A stretch of 64,000 nucleotides of DNA from Oscillospiraceae bacterium. GTDB lineage: Bacteria > Bacillota > Clostridia > Oscillospirales > Oscillospiraceae. How positions within the stretch are numbered: position 1 is the first letter of the stretch; each line of letters begins with the position of its first letter. Shown piece after piece: positions 1 to 7,137 of this stretch. Below the pieces are notes generated by a model. It was given only the letters and a program-made list of their open reading frames with translations. It did no database searches and had not been told where the DNA came from. The stretch lies in assembly GCA_020025535.1 (NCBI GenBank), contig JAHHRY010000001.1, positions 62,001 through 126,000 of the forward strand. The letters run 5' to 3'. The translations under genes and the position numbers were made by a program.

Positions 1-105
1 TGAGTGGCCTGAGCATTCTGCCCCGCCAAAAAATCAGGTTATAGATGAAGAATTCCTTTAATATGACTATAGTTTAATGCATATTTTTCTCATTGTCAAG
101 AGTAA

Positions 106-128
106 GAGTGGGCTGTATAAGCCCACTC
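106..128 (-). terminator. Stem-loop downstream of the SMI1-like gene
   Basis: A perfect 9-bp inverted repeat (GAGTGGGCT / AGCCCACTC) with a 5-base loop sits just after the stop codon of the leftward gene ending at 133. There is no strong U-tract on the leftward strand, so it may be a weak terminator or only an mRNA-end structure. The remaining bases to the left window edge show no gene. Confidence 0.45.
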
Positions 129-132
129 CTAT

Positions 133-534
133 CTATCCGATAGTATCAAGAAACGCCGGAATATCCAGCAAACTTCTCTCGAACTGGTCGGTTAAATGAT
201 TCCACAAGACAATATACTGACGCTTGTATTCACGTTCAAGGCAAATAAAATTTCCGACAGTATCTGTCCCGATCACGATACGCTTTTCTCCGATTGCCTC
301 CTGCAGCCTCGTATTAACAGACCACGCCTCTTGAACAGTATACCGATCAGTAAAGTCCAACAATCGCTGCATTTTTCTGTTTCTGTTCGCCTCTGTCGGA
401 AAAATGCCAGGAGTAGGAATACCTCCGTTATGTTCCAGCAAATATTCACGGAAAACAGGGGTAATGCGAAACCGGAATGCATTTTCAAATTCCCGTAACT
501 CAACCGTACTGATTGGTTTAATACCTCTCCACAT
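133..534 (-). CDS. SMI1/KNR4 family protein
   Basis: The 133-residue protein has the layout of SMI1/KNR4 (SUKH) proteins: an N-terminal helix, then 'FREYLLEHNGGIP' (about residues 29-41), the typical YxxxNGG signature, then a mixed alpha/beta core with 'IVIGTDTVGNFICLE'. Members act in many bacteria as immunity proteins against secreted or contact-dependent toxins; others have unknown roles. No toxin gene is visible next to it. It is the last gene of the leftward ParA operon, and its ATG follows a good AGGAGG site. Family call is fairly secure; an immunity role is inference. Confidence 0.65.
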   Translation of the reverse strand: MWRGIKPISTVELREFENAFRFRITPVFREYLLEHNGGIPTPGIFPTEANRNRKMQRLLDFTDRYTVQEAWSVNTRLQEAIGEKRIVIGTDTVGNFICLEREYKRQYIVLWNHLTDQFERSLLDIPAFLDTIG

Positions 535-546
535 ACAATATTCCTC

Positions 547-780
547 CTATGCCTTACGCCGGTTACCACCCCGTGCAGATTTGAGAGCGCACATTGTACA
601 GGCAGCATGGAGATCCGGTTCTTCCTCCAGCAATCTCTTTGCCAGACTGGATTCCCAGCATTCAGCTCCACAGATGGGGCATTTTCGCCTTCGCCAATCA
701 GCATGACCTTCCGGCACATTGGCAACCAAGGGGAGAGTCAGGATTCCGGGATCTCCTTTTTTGTGTGGTGTGATATTCAT
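547..780 (-). CDS. Small zinc-ribbon protein
   Basis: A 77-residue protein with two CxxC knuckles, CPICGAEC and CTMC, separated by about 24 residues, consistent with one treble-clef or ribbon-type zinc site. The start at 780 is chosen because GGGAGG lies 7 bases upstream; longer upstream starts lack a ribosome site. It is positioned between the AT-hook/zinc-ribbon gene and the SMI1-like gene, all leftward. Function is unknown; nucleic-acid binding is the usual guess for such proteins on mobile elements, but nothing here proves it. Confidence 0.6.
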   Translation of the reverse strand: MNITPHKKGDPGILTLPLVANVPEGHADWRRRKCPICGAECWESSLAKRLLEEEPDLHAACTMCALKSARGGNRRKA

Positions 781-793
781 ATTGATACCTCCC

Positions 794-1342
794 TTAAACC
801 TTGTAGACCAGATTGATGCGCTTACTTTGGCAGGCGGGGCAAACAGAGGGGGTAAGAGCTTCATCGTTCATATTGCGCCGCATTGTGAATTCACAGTTGC
901 AGTCCGGTTCTCGGCAGCGGTATGTAAAATACGCAGCATCCAAACACGCAGCCTCTGCAAATTCTGTCATAGAGGTATCAATCTCAAGGCACAGGCGGCG
1001 CAGGCGCTTGTGGTCCTCCGGAAGCAGATATAACGACGCCTGCTTTTTTCTATCGGGTGAAGCTTCTTCCTTGCGAGGTCTGCCCGGTTTTCTGGTTGGC
1101 TTTGCAGAGCGCTTATCTGATGACGTTTTCTTTCGTTCTTCCATAACGGGTGCCGCCGGCTGGACTTCCGCCAACGGTGTGGTTGGGAGCTGCGGCACTT
1201 CTGCTTCATTGGCAGCAGGTACGGACGATTCCTCCGTCGTGGAAATAGGAATAAATCCCTGATTTTCTCCGGAAGCAGCCTCCAGATTCAGGCGAACGCT
1301 CCGGTTTGTCGTCCAGTTAGTATCGAGATTGATATGTGCCAT
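794..1342 (-). CDS. AT-hook / ribbon-helix-helix-like / zinc-ribbon DNA-binding protein, probable ParA partner
   Basis: The 182-residue protein has a low-complexity Pro/Glu/Ala-rich N-terminal half, then a basic AT-hook-like KPGRPRK (about 85-91), then a segment starting KKQASLYLLPEDHKRLRRL (about 99-117) that resembles a ribbon-helix-helix beta strand plus helix, and finally a C-terminal zinc ribbon (CREPDCNC ... CPACQ). ParA ATPases of plasmids and integrative elements are usually encoded beside a small centromere-binding protein, often ribbon-helix-helix. This gene lies two places downstream of the ParA gene, so a ParB-like role is a reasonable inference. ATG follows GAGGAGG at good spacing. 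Confidence 0.55.
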   Translation of the reverse strand: MAHINLDTNWTTNRSVRLNLEAASGENQGFIPISTTEESSVPAANEAEVPQLPTTPLAEVQPAAPVMEERKKTSSDKRSAKPTRKPGRPRKEEASPDRKKQASLYLLPEDHKRLRRLCLEIDTSMTEFAEAACLDAAYFTYRCREPDCNCEFTMRRNMNDEALTPSVCPACQSKRINLVYKV

Positions 1343-1369
1343 ATTCTACCTCCTCAGTTCGCAGCACTC

Positions 1370-1465
1370 TCATTGCTTACTGCCATCGGAAATCCGAAAC
1401 GTCAGCGTGTCTTCATCAAATTGCCTGCCTTCAACCGAAATAAGGTTTTGCGTTTGTACAGGCAT
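1370..1465 (-). CDS. Small peptide ORF (31 aa) between parA and the RHH-like gene
   Basis: An ATG at 1465 follows AGAGGTGAG formed by the last codons of the ParA gene, and the reading frame runs 31 codons, beginning MPVQTQNLISVEG and ending FRISDGSKQ. It is in operon order with no gap and shows a better ribosome site than many neighbours. The peptide is hydrophilic and acidic, without a membrane segment. No family recognised. It could be a real small gene or a chance frame filling the 126-bp gap. Confidence 0.4.
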   Translation of the reverse strand: MPVQTQNLISVEGRQFDEDTLTFRISDGSKQ

Positions 1466-1468
1466 AAC

Positions 1469-2392
1469 TCACCTCTGGACAGCCGCTTTGGGACGGCTGT
1501 AAAACAGATGGCCTTCTGTATCTTTCCAGACTCCGGGGAACTCCGTTTTCGGCTCCAGGCCTCTGGACTCAAGGAATTCCAATGCCAGATTCAAGGCATC
1601 TACAGCGCCGACACCGGAGCTGTTGAGGTAATCCAATATGGGGCGGTAGTTCCGCATAGCGTCCGGGATATTGGCAGACATTCTCATTCTGGTCCTATAA
1701 AGGTAAAGTCCCCGTGTGTCGGCGGCCGTCTGAATATCCTGGATGCTGCTGCGATAACACGCATACTGTTCAGAGCATCGTGCCAACACAATACCGTCTA
1801 CCTGTGCTTTGGCTCCCACATAGTTTCTGCTGGCCGCAATCATGGAGGACATAAATTCCCAGATACCGTCCAGAGAGTCTGCAGAAGGCTCACAGGGAAT
1901 CAGGATGCTGTCTGCAGCAACGATTGCATTTGTGACCAGGATGTTGTCAGAAGGCGCAGAGTCGATGATGATAAAATCATACTTTTCGGCAAGGTGGTGC
2001 TGCTTGGTGCGAAGCAGACTACGCAGCACCTGCTCTGCACCCGCTCTTCCGGCTAACCGGTCCGCAAGCCGTGTCAGAGATTTGTTGTCCCTTGTACCCA
2101 GTAAAAACCCCTCTGCAGGGGCAACATCCACGTCAATTTCCTTGACTGTCGGAAGGATGTCGCAAATATCTGTATGATAAATGGCCTTATCCAGAGGGCA
2201 AGCGCCGATGAATACATCATACAGTACCCATTCAGGATTTTCCGGCAGCGCTCCGCTGGAAAGGCTTCCGGACGGGTCAAAATCCACCGCCAGAACTTTA
2301 TATCCCAGTCCGGTAAGTGCATTGGCCAGACAAATTGCCGTAGCCGTTTTGCCTGTTCCGCCCTTCTCATTAGCAATCAGCACGATCTCCAT
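1469..2392 (-). CDS. parA: ParA/Soj-type partition ATPase
   Basis: A 307-residue deviant Walker ATPase. Visible motifs are the signature P-loop KGGTGKTA (about 10-17), the A' box VDFDPSGSLS (about 36-45) and the Walker B IIIDSAPS (about 143-150). ParA proteins bind DNA nonspecifically, hydrolyse ATP when stimulated by their centromere-binding partner, and position plasmids, chromosomes or integrative elements. It lacks a long N-terminal HTH, as in small chromosomal or type Ib ParAs. The neighbouring AT-hook/RHH-like gene is the likely partner. The start is preceded by TTGGAGGT-type Shine-Dalgarno. Confident for family; what it segregates is inferred to be the mobile element. Confidence 0.85.
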   Translation of the reverse strand: MEIVLIANEKGGTGKTATAICLANALTGLGYKVLAVDFDPSGSLSSGALPENPEWVLYDVFIGACPLDKAIYHTDICDILPTVKEIDVDVAPAEGFLLGTRDNKSLTRLADRLAGRAGAEQVLRSLLRTKQHHLAEKYDFIIIDSAPSDNILVTNAIVAADSILIPCEPSADSLDGIWEFMSSMIAASRNYVGAKAQVDGIVLARCSEQYACYRSSIQDIQTAADTRGLYLYRTRMRMSANIPDAMRNYRPILDYLNSSGVGAVDALNLALEFLESRGLEPKTEFPGVWKDTEGHLFYSRPKAAVQR

Positions 2393-2428
2393 ATTTTTAT
2401 ACCTCCAAAATTTTATCTTTATTTATTA

Positions 2429-2767
2429 CTAAAACTTAATAGCGACATGACCCCAAATATCCGTGAGCTTTACAAGGCCAAATTCTTCGTATCTGCTGTC
2501 ATAGCTGTTCGTATAGTTATCTCCCGCCACCGCCCGGATGCGCTTTGCCATCAGCACTCCGTCCTTTTTTATGATAACGACGTCACCGGTTTGTGGCTGT
2601 CCGAAATATCGGACGCACAGCAGTTTATCGCCGGGGGTGTAGGTAGGCTGCATACTTGGGCCATCTGTAACTACGAACCTGCAGCACAGCATTGTCGCCA
2701 CAGCTATGGCAGCAATGAGTATATATGGTGTCAATTGCAGCACTTTTTTCCAGAATCTCTTATCCAT
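2429..2767 (-). CDS. Small signal peptidase I (S26 family)
   Basis: From the ATG at 2767 the protein has 112 residues: one N-terminal membrane helix (about 12-30) and a short S26 core. The nucleophile motif GPSMQPT places Ser at about 38, and the general-base motif VLMAKRIRAVAGD places Lys at about 75, both in canonical spacing. It is shorter than housekeeping SipS/LepB (about 170-190 aa), which is typical of archaeal/clostridial-type or element-encoded enzymes. The start at 2767 is chosen over 2785 because TTGGGGGAT lies directly upstream, inside the end of the previous gene. It may process a secreted product of the element. Confidence 0.8.
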   Translation of the reverse strand: MDKRFWKKVLQLTPYILIAAIAVATMLCCRFVVTDGPSMQPTYTPGDKLLCVRYFGQPQTGDVVIIKKDGVLMAKRIRAVAGDNYTNSYDSRYEEFGLVKLTDIWGHVAIKF

Positions 2768-2768
2768 A

Positions 2769-3818
2769 TCATCCCCCAAGTTCATTTAGTGGAGAGCGCT
2801 CTACAATATCCTTCATAAAAGGGTTTTCAGCACTTAGCTCCTGCTGCGTATCATCGAAACGGTTTTTCAGCCGGGAATCCAGTTTGTAGCCCAGGTAATC
2901 CAGCACCTGAAATCTGCCGCTTTCTCCCGCTGTCTGCGTCATAATGACAGCAGCGGTATCCCGCAGGGTTTTGGGCGTGATTCCTAAATTTTCCAATCCG
3001 GCTGCTGTACTGGCTCTGGCAACGCAGTTGCGGATCATGCGGGCAGTTAAGTGCTTCTCCGGATGACGGATGGCGCTGAACATGGTGTCGCACTCGTTAT
3101 CTTCAAAGCTCCGGCAGAAAGCTATGTAGCTCCTGAGAGCGGCACGGCAGTTAACTGTCAGGTAAACATAGCGTGTTTTGTTTGCGCCTCTGACACGCAG
3201 CCACTCTTCGTTTACTACATCTGTTCGATTCAGTCCCGCCACCTCAGACAAGCTCAGGCCAGCGGTTGCGATCAACAGAATCATTGCCCTGTCTCTCAGC
3301 TCATTTTCGCCGGCAACGGAAGACAGCAATTTTTCAATCTGCCTGACGGTAAGTACGGTTGCCTCTGAAGCCCTGACGGTCGGCAGCGGTAATTCAGCAG
3401 CAGGATCACCGTCAGGGAAGGAGATCCCAAGCTCGTCCTGCAGCCGTACCAGGTAGGCAAACAGCTGCCTGATAAAGATGATCTTCTTTCTCACGGTGGC
3501 GGAAGAATTGCCTACGGTTTCATCCAGGAAGCAAATATATTCTTCCAGTTCTTCACGGCAGACACAGGCCAGCTCCGAGATTTCCATTTTACAGATATTC
3601 ATATCCTTATGGGCATCTTTGAAATCAGGCTTTTCATCCTGGGCACGACAGTAGTGGATGTACTGGCAGAACTCCCGCAGGATCAGGCACTGCTCCACCA
3701 GGGAAGTGGGGCGTTTACCCAGATTGTTTTTACAGTATTCCAAATATCGCTCCAGGAACACCGGGCAGTTGCCGTAATCGTCCGGCGGCGATTCATTATC
3801 AGGAAGATAGCTCGACAT
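2769..3818 (-). CDS. Tyrosine-recombinase-like protein lacking catalytic residues
   Basis: A 349-residue protein with an N-terminal SAM-like/core-binding region (about 15-135) and a C-terminal region aligning by eye to phage integrase/XerD catalytic domains. The landmarks are altered: box-I arginine (GLR) is Ser189 in 'ATAGLSLSEVAGL'; the HxLRH box is 'PKTLRDTAA' with Lys283 in place of His, only Arg286 kept; the LGH box is 'LGYK' (Tyr311); and the nucleophile tyrosine position is Phe321 in 'LKNRFDD'. It therefore looks unable to cleave DNA. It heads the operon with signal peptidase and ParA. A DNA-binding or regulatory role is inferred. ATG follows GAGGTAAAAGAA. Confidence 0.7.
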   Translation of the reverse strand: MSSYLPDNESPPDDYGNCPVFLERYLEYCKNNLGKRPTSLVEQCLILREFCQYIHYCRAQDEKPDFKDAHKDMNICKMEISELACVCREELEEYICFLDETVGNSSATVRKKIIFIRQLFAYLVRLQDELGISFPDGDPAAELPLPTVRASEATVLTVRQIEKLLSSVAGENELRDRAMILLIATAGLSLSEVAGLNRTDVVNEEWLRVRGANKTRYVYLTVNCRAALRSYIAFCRSFEDNECDTMFSAIRHPEKHLTARMIRNCVARASTAAGLENLGITPKTLRDTAAVIMTQTAGESGRFQVLDYLGYKLDSRLKNRFDDTQQELSAENPFMKDIVERSPLNELGG

Positions 3819-3844
3819 TTCTTTTACCTCAATTGTAATAAAAT

Positions 3845-3875
3845 ATTATAACAATTTATCAGAAAACGGATGCAA
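3845..3875 (-). promoter_or_regulatory. Putative promoter of the recombinase-like/ParA operon
   Basis: On the leftward strand a perfect TATAAT (3850-3845) lies 19 bases after TTGCAT (3875-3870), about 30 bases before the start codon at 3818. Spacing is slightly long. Confidence 0.4.
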
Positions 3876-4393
3876 TAGCAAAGGAAAACTTCATAATATA
3901 CGATATGCCTTTTCTGCAATTCTGAGAAATTACATGATTATATTAAATGTGGATCGCAAGGCGACCTGAAATTACGATGTTATTTATTATTTTTATTCGA
4001 TTTTTTATCTGTTAGTATTATATAGTAATTTATATTTCGTGTCAATTATTTTATTTTGATTTTTCTATTCATTGTTTTATTATTTATTTGCCGTTTTTCT
4101 TGTTTGTTTTACTGCCCCAACCATGCTTCTTTCGTTGTCTGAGCTGCATCGAATGATGGAAAAACCCGTTTTATTTCATATAAAAATCATTTCATTCCTT
4201 TTATAAAGCAGCCTCCGAGGGGGCGGCGGCGGGAAGGAGGGTGGACAAAGGATGGTGGTTGGGTGGTGGGCGTCCGGATGCTTCCAAAATCAACCGCTTC
4301 CAGCCAACAGCAGCATCTGCGCCAATGGTATCCACATTTCAACTTTTCCTATCCTTTCCAGAGGGAAGGTCAGCACTCCCTATCTTATAATTT
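3876..4393. other. Gene-free AT-rich tract followed by a G-rich block
   Basis: No convincing coding sequence on either strand. About 3930-4115 is strongly AT-rich and T-rich on the plus strand (many TTATT and TTTT runs). About 4216-4270 then holds a purine block with five runs of three or more G, embedded in GGCGGCGGCGGG and GGTGGTTGGGTGGTGGG. Such an AT-rich tract beside partition genes could be an origin or centromere region, but clear iterons were not found. Confidence 0.4.
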
Positions 4394-4437
4394 GAGCGCA
4401 CCACACAGCCGGTTAGCTGAGTGGTGCGCTCTTTTTT
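4394..4437 (+). terminator. Intrinsic terminator
   Basis: Perfect 11-bp stem GAGCGCACCAC / GTGGTGCGCTC (4394-4404, 4421-4431) with a 16-base loop followed by a run of T on the plus strand. No rightward gene precedes it closely, so it may end an unrecognised transcript or protect the leftward operon from read-through. Confidence 0.7.
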
Positions 4438-4553
4438 GGGGTGCTTACGCATAATACCTTACGCAATTACCCAAATAGTATTTTTCATTGACAGTACAGC
4501 CGTTTACAACGGCCGAGAAGGGTATTAGTTTTTCCATAAGGCGTTGAATCCGC

Positions 4554-4844
4554 TTACTGGTCAAACAGATCACTGTGCGTTCCGGTGCGAGTCAAAGTCA
4601 GCACCAGAATATCGTTTTCAATACGATAAACAAGCAGCCAGTCCGGAAGAATGTGACATTCTCTATGTCCTACCCAGTTTCCAGACAGCTCATGGTCACG
4701 GTTCTTTTCAGGCAGCGCTTCGCCCATTGCAAGCAATTCCACAATTTTGTCCAACAGAGCTATTTTCAACCCCCGTTTCAAGGCTCGTTTATAGTCTTTT
4801 TTGAACTGTGTGGTAAGCCTGATTGTATACTTTGTTCTTCTCAT
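4554..4844 (-). CDS. yafQ: YafQ/RelE-type mRNA interferase toxin
   Basis: A 96-residue toxin of the RelE/YafQ superfamily, which cuts mRNA on the ribosome. The C-terminal signature is intact: DHELSGNWVGHRECHILPDWLLVYRI and LTRTGTHSDLFDQ, in which His90 of THSDLF corresponds to the catalytic histidine of E. coli YafQ. The gene starts inside the last codons of the DinJ-like antitoxin gene (4-base overlap), the normal antitoxin-first order. Confident for family; activity untested. Confidence 0.9.
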   Translation of the reverse strand: MRRTKYTIRLTTQFKKDYKRALKRGLKIALLDKIVELLAMGEALPEKNRDHELSGNWVGHRECHILPDWLLVYRIENDILVLTLTRTGTHSDLFDQ

Positions 4845-5119
4845 TTTTTCAGATCAGCAAACAACTCGTCAAGGTCATCGTAGCCCTTTACAGACGGGTC
4901 ATCCGCAATCCTTTCCGCTTCCAGCATAGCTGCGATTGTTTCCTTATTGGGCTGTTCCAGCCTTACATTGAAAGGAATTCCTCCCTCTCGAATCGACTGA
5001 CGCACAAAAATATTAAACGCCGTGGTAAGATTCATGCCCAGTTCAGCAAACAAAGTATCAGCCTGTACTTTCAAATCCGAATCCATACGGATAGTGATGT
5101 TTGTGGTGGTTCCAGCCAT
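4841..5119 (-). CDS. dinJ: DinJ/RelB-type antitoxin
   Basis: A 92-residue antitoxin. The N-terminal TNITIRMDSDLKVQADTLFAELGMNLTTAFNIFVRQSI is a standard RelB/DinJ ribbon-helix-helix that dimerises and binds the operator; the acidic C-terminal tail (DDPSVKGYDDLDELFADLKK) would wrap the toxin. It overlaps the YafQ gene by 4 bases. AAGGAGCTGAT gives a strong ribosome site. Autoregulation is expected: an imperfect palindrome lies over the -10 region upstream. Confidence 0.9.
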   Translation of the reverse strand: MAGTTTNITIRMDSDLKVQADTLFAELGMNLTTAFNIFVRQSIREGGIPFNVRLEQPNKETIAAMLEAERIADDPSVKGYDDLDELFADLKK

Positions 5120-5140
5120 AATATCAGCTCCTTTCTACTG

Positions 5141-5177
5141 GTGCTTATAGTATACGCTATTTGCACGAAGAAAACAA
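5141..5177 (-). promoter_or_regulatory. dinJ-yafQ promoter with palindromic operator
   Basis: Leftward promoter TTGTTT (5177-5172), 17-base spacer, TATACT (5154-5149). Positions 5141-5166 form a 26-bp imperfect palindrome bounded by GTGC/GCAC that covers the -10, the expected place for a ribbon-helix-helix antitoxin to repress. Confidence 0.6.
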
Positions 5178-5216
5178 CATTTTGCACATAAAATTCATTG
5201 TTTTTTTGTTTGGCGC

Positions 5217-5324
5217 TTAGAAGGTAGGCCACGCATCGGCAGCAACCTCCAGATCCATAGCTTCGCAATTTTCAAACCAGGGACGCTCTCTGCATGGCCC
5301 CTCCTGATAATCGTAGTTCAATTG
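5217..5324 (-). other. In-frame continuation after the stop of the 80-aa gene
   Basis: Directly after the TAA of the gene at 5325-5567, the same frame stays open for about 35 codons (ending FENCEAMDLEVAADAWPTF then TAA). Composition is protein-like. It has only a TTG as possible start and no ribosome site. It may be a former C-terminal part cut off by a nonsense mutation, or chance. Confidence 0.3.
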
Positions 5325-5567
5325 TTACACATTCTTTTGCAAAGAAACAACAGTTACGCTTCTTGCCCAACCGTTTTTTTCATCAAATCGAATTGTCAAA
5401 GTACCAATTTTAGTATAAAGATCAACGGTTCCTTTGCGAACATACTTACCGAAGTAGGAATATTCTGGATCTCCATGCCGGCAATAAATACAGTGATTTA
5501 TGTGTCCAACAGACAGGCCGGTTTCATTTATCCCGTTAAGCACGGTATTTTCAGTAATAGTAAACAT
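5325..5567 (-). CDS. Hypothetical protein (80 aa)
   Basis: An 80-residue protein beginning MFTITENTVLNGI, with a CIYCRHGDPEY segment near residues 26-37 and a predicted beta-rich C-terminal half. ATG follows TGGAGGTAATTAAA. It is expressed leftward after ssb, separated from it by a hairpin. Two Cys in CIYC could hint at metal or redox binding, but there is no second pair. No family recognised. See the adjoining in-frame extension. Confidence 0.6.
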   Translation of the reverse strand: MFTITENTVLNGINETGLSVGHINHCIYCRHGDPEYSYFGKYVRKGTVDLYTKIGTLTIRFDEKNGWARSVTVVSLQKNV

Positions 5568-5619
5568 TTTAATTACCTCCAGTGTTTGAATTGCTTACCT
5601 TGTTTCCTATGTTTTCTTA

Positions 5620-5651
5620 GCTGGGTGCTTCGTTTTTATGAAGCACCCAGC
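5620..5651 (-). terminator. Strong hairpin between ssb and the 80-aa gene
   Basis: Perfect 12-bp stem GCTGGGTGCTTC / GAAGCACCCAGC with an 8-base loop, just after the ssb stop. No run of T follows on either strand, so termination may be partial. Confidence 0.5.
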
Positions 5652-5679
5652 TTGTCATTTAGAAAGGCAACTTCCTTAT

Positions 5680-6198
5680 TTAGAAGGGGAGCTGGGCATC
5701 GTCGTCTTCCAGCATGGCAAAGTCAGATGCAGCACCATTTGCGGGTGCAGTATATCCGCCATAACCAGGAGCTGCAGAAGGAGCAGAATAACTGCCATAA
5801 CCAGGAGCTGTAGAGGGAGCAGAATAGCCCGCATTAGCAGGAGCCTGTCCGCAAGTATTGCCAGCAGCAGCATTAGGCTTGCTGTCACCGAAATACACAT
5901 TATCCGCAATAACCTCTGCAGATCTGCGCTTGTTTCCGTCCTTATCCGTCCAACTGCGGATCTGCAGCCGTCCGGATACTACCGCCATGCGGCCCTTGGC
6001 GAAATACTTGGAAACAAATTCGCCGGTCTGCCGCCAAGCGACACAATCGATAAAGTCAGTCTCCCGTTCGCCGCCGTCTTTGGATGTGAAATCCCGGTCT
6101 ACAGCAAGCGTGAAGGAAGCCACCGCAATACCAGTTCCGGTACGACGAAGTTCAGGATCACGAGTCAGTCTACCCATTACAACAATATGATTCAGCAT
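5680..6198 (-). CDS. ssb: Single-stranded DNA-binding protein
   Basis: A 172-residue SSB from the ATG at 6198 (TTGGAGG site upstream; a longer frame to 6240 lacks one). The OB fold begins MLNHIVVMGRLTRDPELRRTGTGIAVASFTLAVDRDF and continues through DFIDCVAWRQTGEFVSKYFAKGRMAVVSGRLQIRSW, the usual bacterial SSB core (about 1-105). A Gly/Ala/Pro/Tyr-rich linker with repeated SAPS.APGYG units follows, ending in the acidic tip DDDAQLPF that recruits partner proteins. As it is next to mobile-element genes it is probably a second, element-encoded SSB; a chromosomal copy would be expected near rpsF/rpsR. Confidence 0.93.
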   Translation of the reverse strand: MLNHIVVMGRLTRDPELRRTGTGIAVASFTLAVDRDFTSKDGGERETDFIDCVAWRQTGEFVSKYFAKGRMAVVSGRLQIRSWTDKDGNKRRSAEVIADNVYFGDSKPNAAAGNTCGQAPANAGYSAPSTAPGYGSYSAPSAAPGYGGYTAPANGAASDFAMLEDDDAQLPF

Positions 6199-6226
6199 AA
6201 AAATTCCTCCAAAATTTAATTTTATA

Positions 6227-7102
6227 TTATTTGTTATCAATATAGGTTGCCATCACATCTGCCATGTGCAAATACAGTTCCAAAGGTTCCTGCATCATCT
6301 GCTGGAGCACATAGGGATTTGTACTCTGGTCGCACATATGGGCATCAATGGCATTTGCTACTCTTTCCGGCAAATATTTCTCAAAAAATCCGCTCATAAT
6401 ATAGAGGGATTTTCTTCCGTAACCAAAAGGCATAGGGTCAAAGGCCGTTCCATTGGCATAGACGCCGATTTCTCCGATTTCATGCCCCAAGCCAGCCAGA
6501 ATACATTCACCCAACTGTGCCTCCGTTGTGGGGCGTGTGAGCCGCACCAGGTTGTCAATTACATCAAGTGAATGTTCCGCCAAGGTTGTTTCAGTTCCGG
6601 AATATTTCGTGTAAAAATCCGAGCGTTTGCCACCCAACCATGCCAGAAAGGTTTTAACTCGTTCCGCCTGATCTTGACCGATGCAGGCCGGAATATAAGT
6701 CATAGCCAGTTTTTTAATAGTTGCGGCAGGGTTTGCTTCTCGCTCCGGCAATTTTATAGCATCCTGGCCTCTTTTGTAGCAGAGGTTCCTTTCTGTCAGC
6801 GTATTGCAAAGCGTCAGTAATTTTGCATTGTAAAAATGCACGGCCAAAGGTTCACTTTCTAAAAGTTGACTCTTTGCCTGGTTTTCGCTGCCATCTTGAG
6901 CAAGAAGAATGGCGACCTCTCTGCGGGCAGGAACAATTCCCGCCACTCGCATCTCGTAGAGCAGTTTCGAGCCATATGTCCAGGTGTTTTTTTCGCTTTC
7001 TGCCATAGTCAGCATCAAGGAAACTATCTGGAATGTTTCTTCATCCGCCGCTTCCGCCATAGCTAACACATCTGCATTGCAGTAGACTTGCCAGCAGAAC
7101 AT
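6227..7102 (-). CDS. HD-domain-like protein (main reading frame)
   Basis: The open frame codes for about 291 residues. Residues about 170-285 look like an HD-superfamily phosphohydrolase: AEHSLDVIDNLVRL, then LAGLGHEIGEIGVY (His-Glu where most have His-Asp), then NAIDAHMCD and LYLHMADVMATYI with the trailing His and Asp. The N-terminal half is helical and unrecognised. The ATG at 7102 has no ribosome site, and the same frame stays open upstream to meet a 38-codon frame with a good start at 7254, so the gene probably begins there and is interrupted in an A6 run. The frame ends 29 bases before the ssb start, so it lies upstream of ssb in the same leftward direction. Conservation of the Glu would have to be checked before assigning activity. 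Confidence 0.55.
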   Translation of the reverse strand: MFCWQVYCNADVLAMAEAADEETFQIVSLMLTMAESEKNTWTYGSKLLYEMRVAGIVPARREVAILLAQDGSENQAKSQLLESEPLAVHFYNAKLLTLCNTLTERNLCYKRGQDAIKLPEREANPAATIKKLAMTYIPACIGQDQAERVKTFLAWLGGKRSDFYTKYSGTETTLAEHSLDVIDNLVRLTRPTTEAQLGECILAGLGHEIGEIGVYANGTAFDPMPFGYGRKSLYIMSGFFEKYLPERVANAIDAHMCDQSTNPYVLQQMMQEPLELYLHMADVMATYIDNK

Positions 7103-7137
7103 GGCTGCGGAATGCTCAGAACCATCTGGGCAGAGAA

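Noticed and set aside
4263..4454. 63-codon rightward frame in the gene-free space
   Set aside because: It begins in the G-rich block without a ribosome site and runs through the terminator hairpin; no protein-like pattern.
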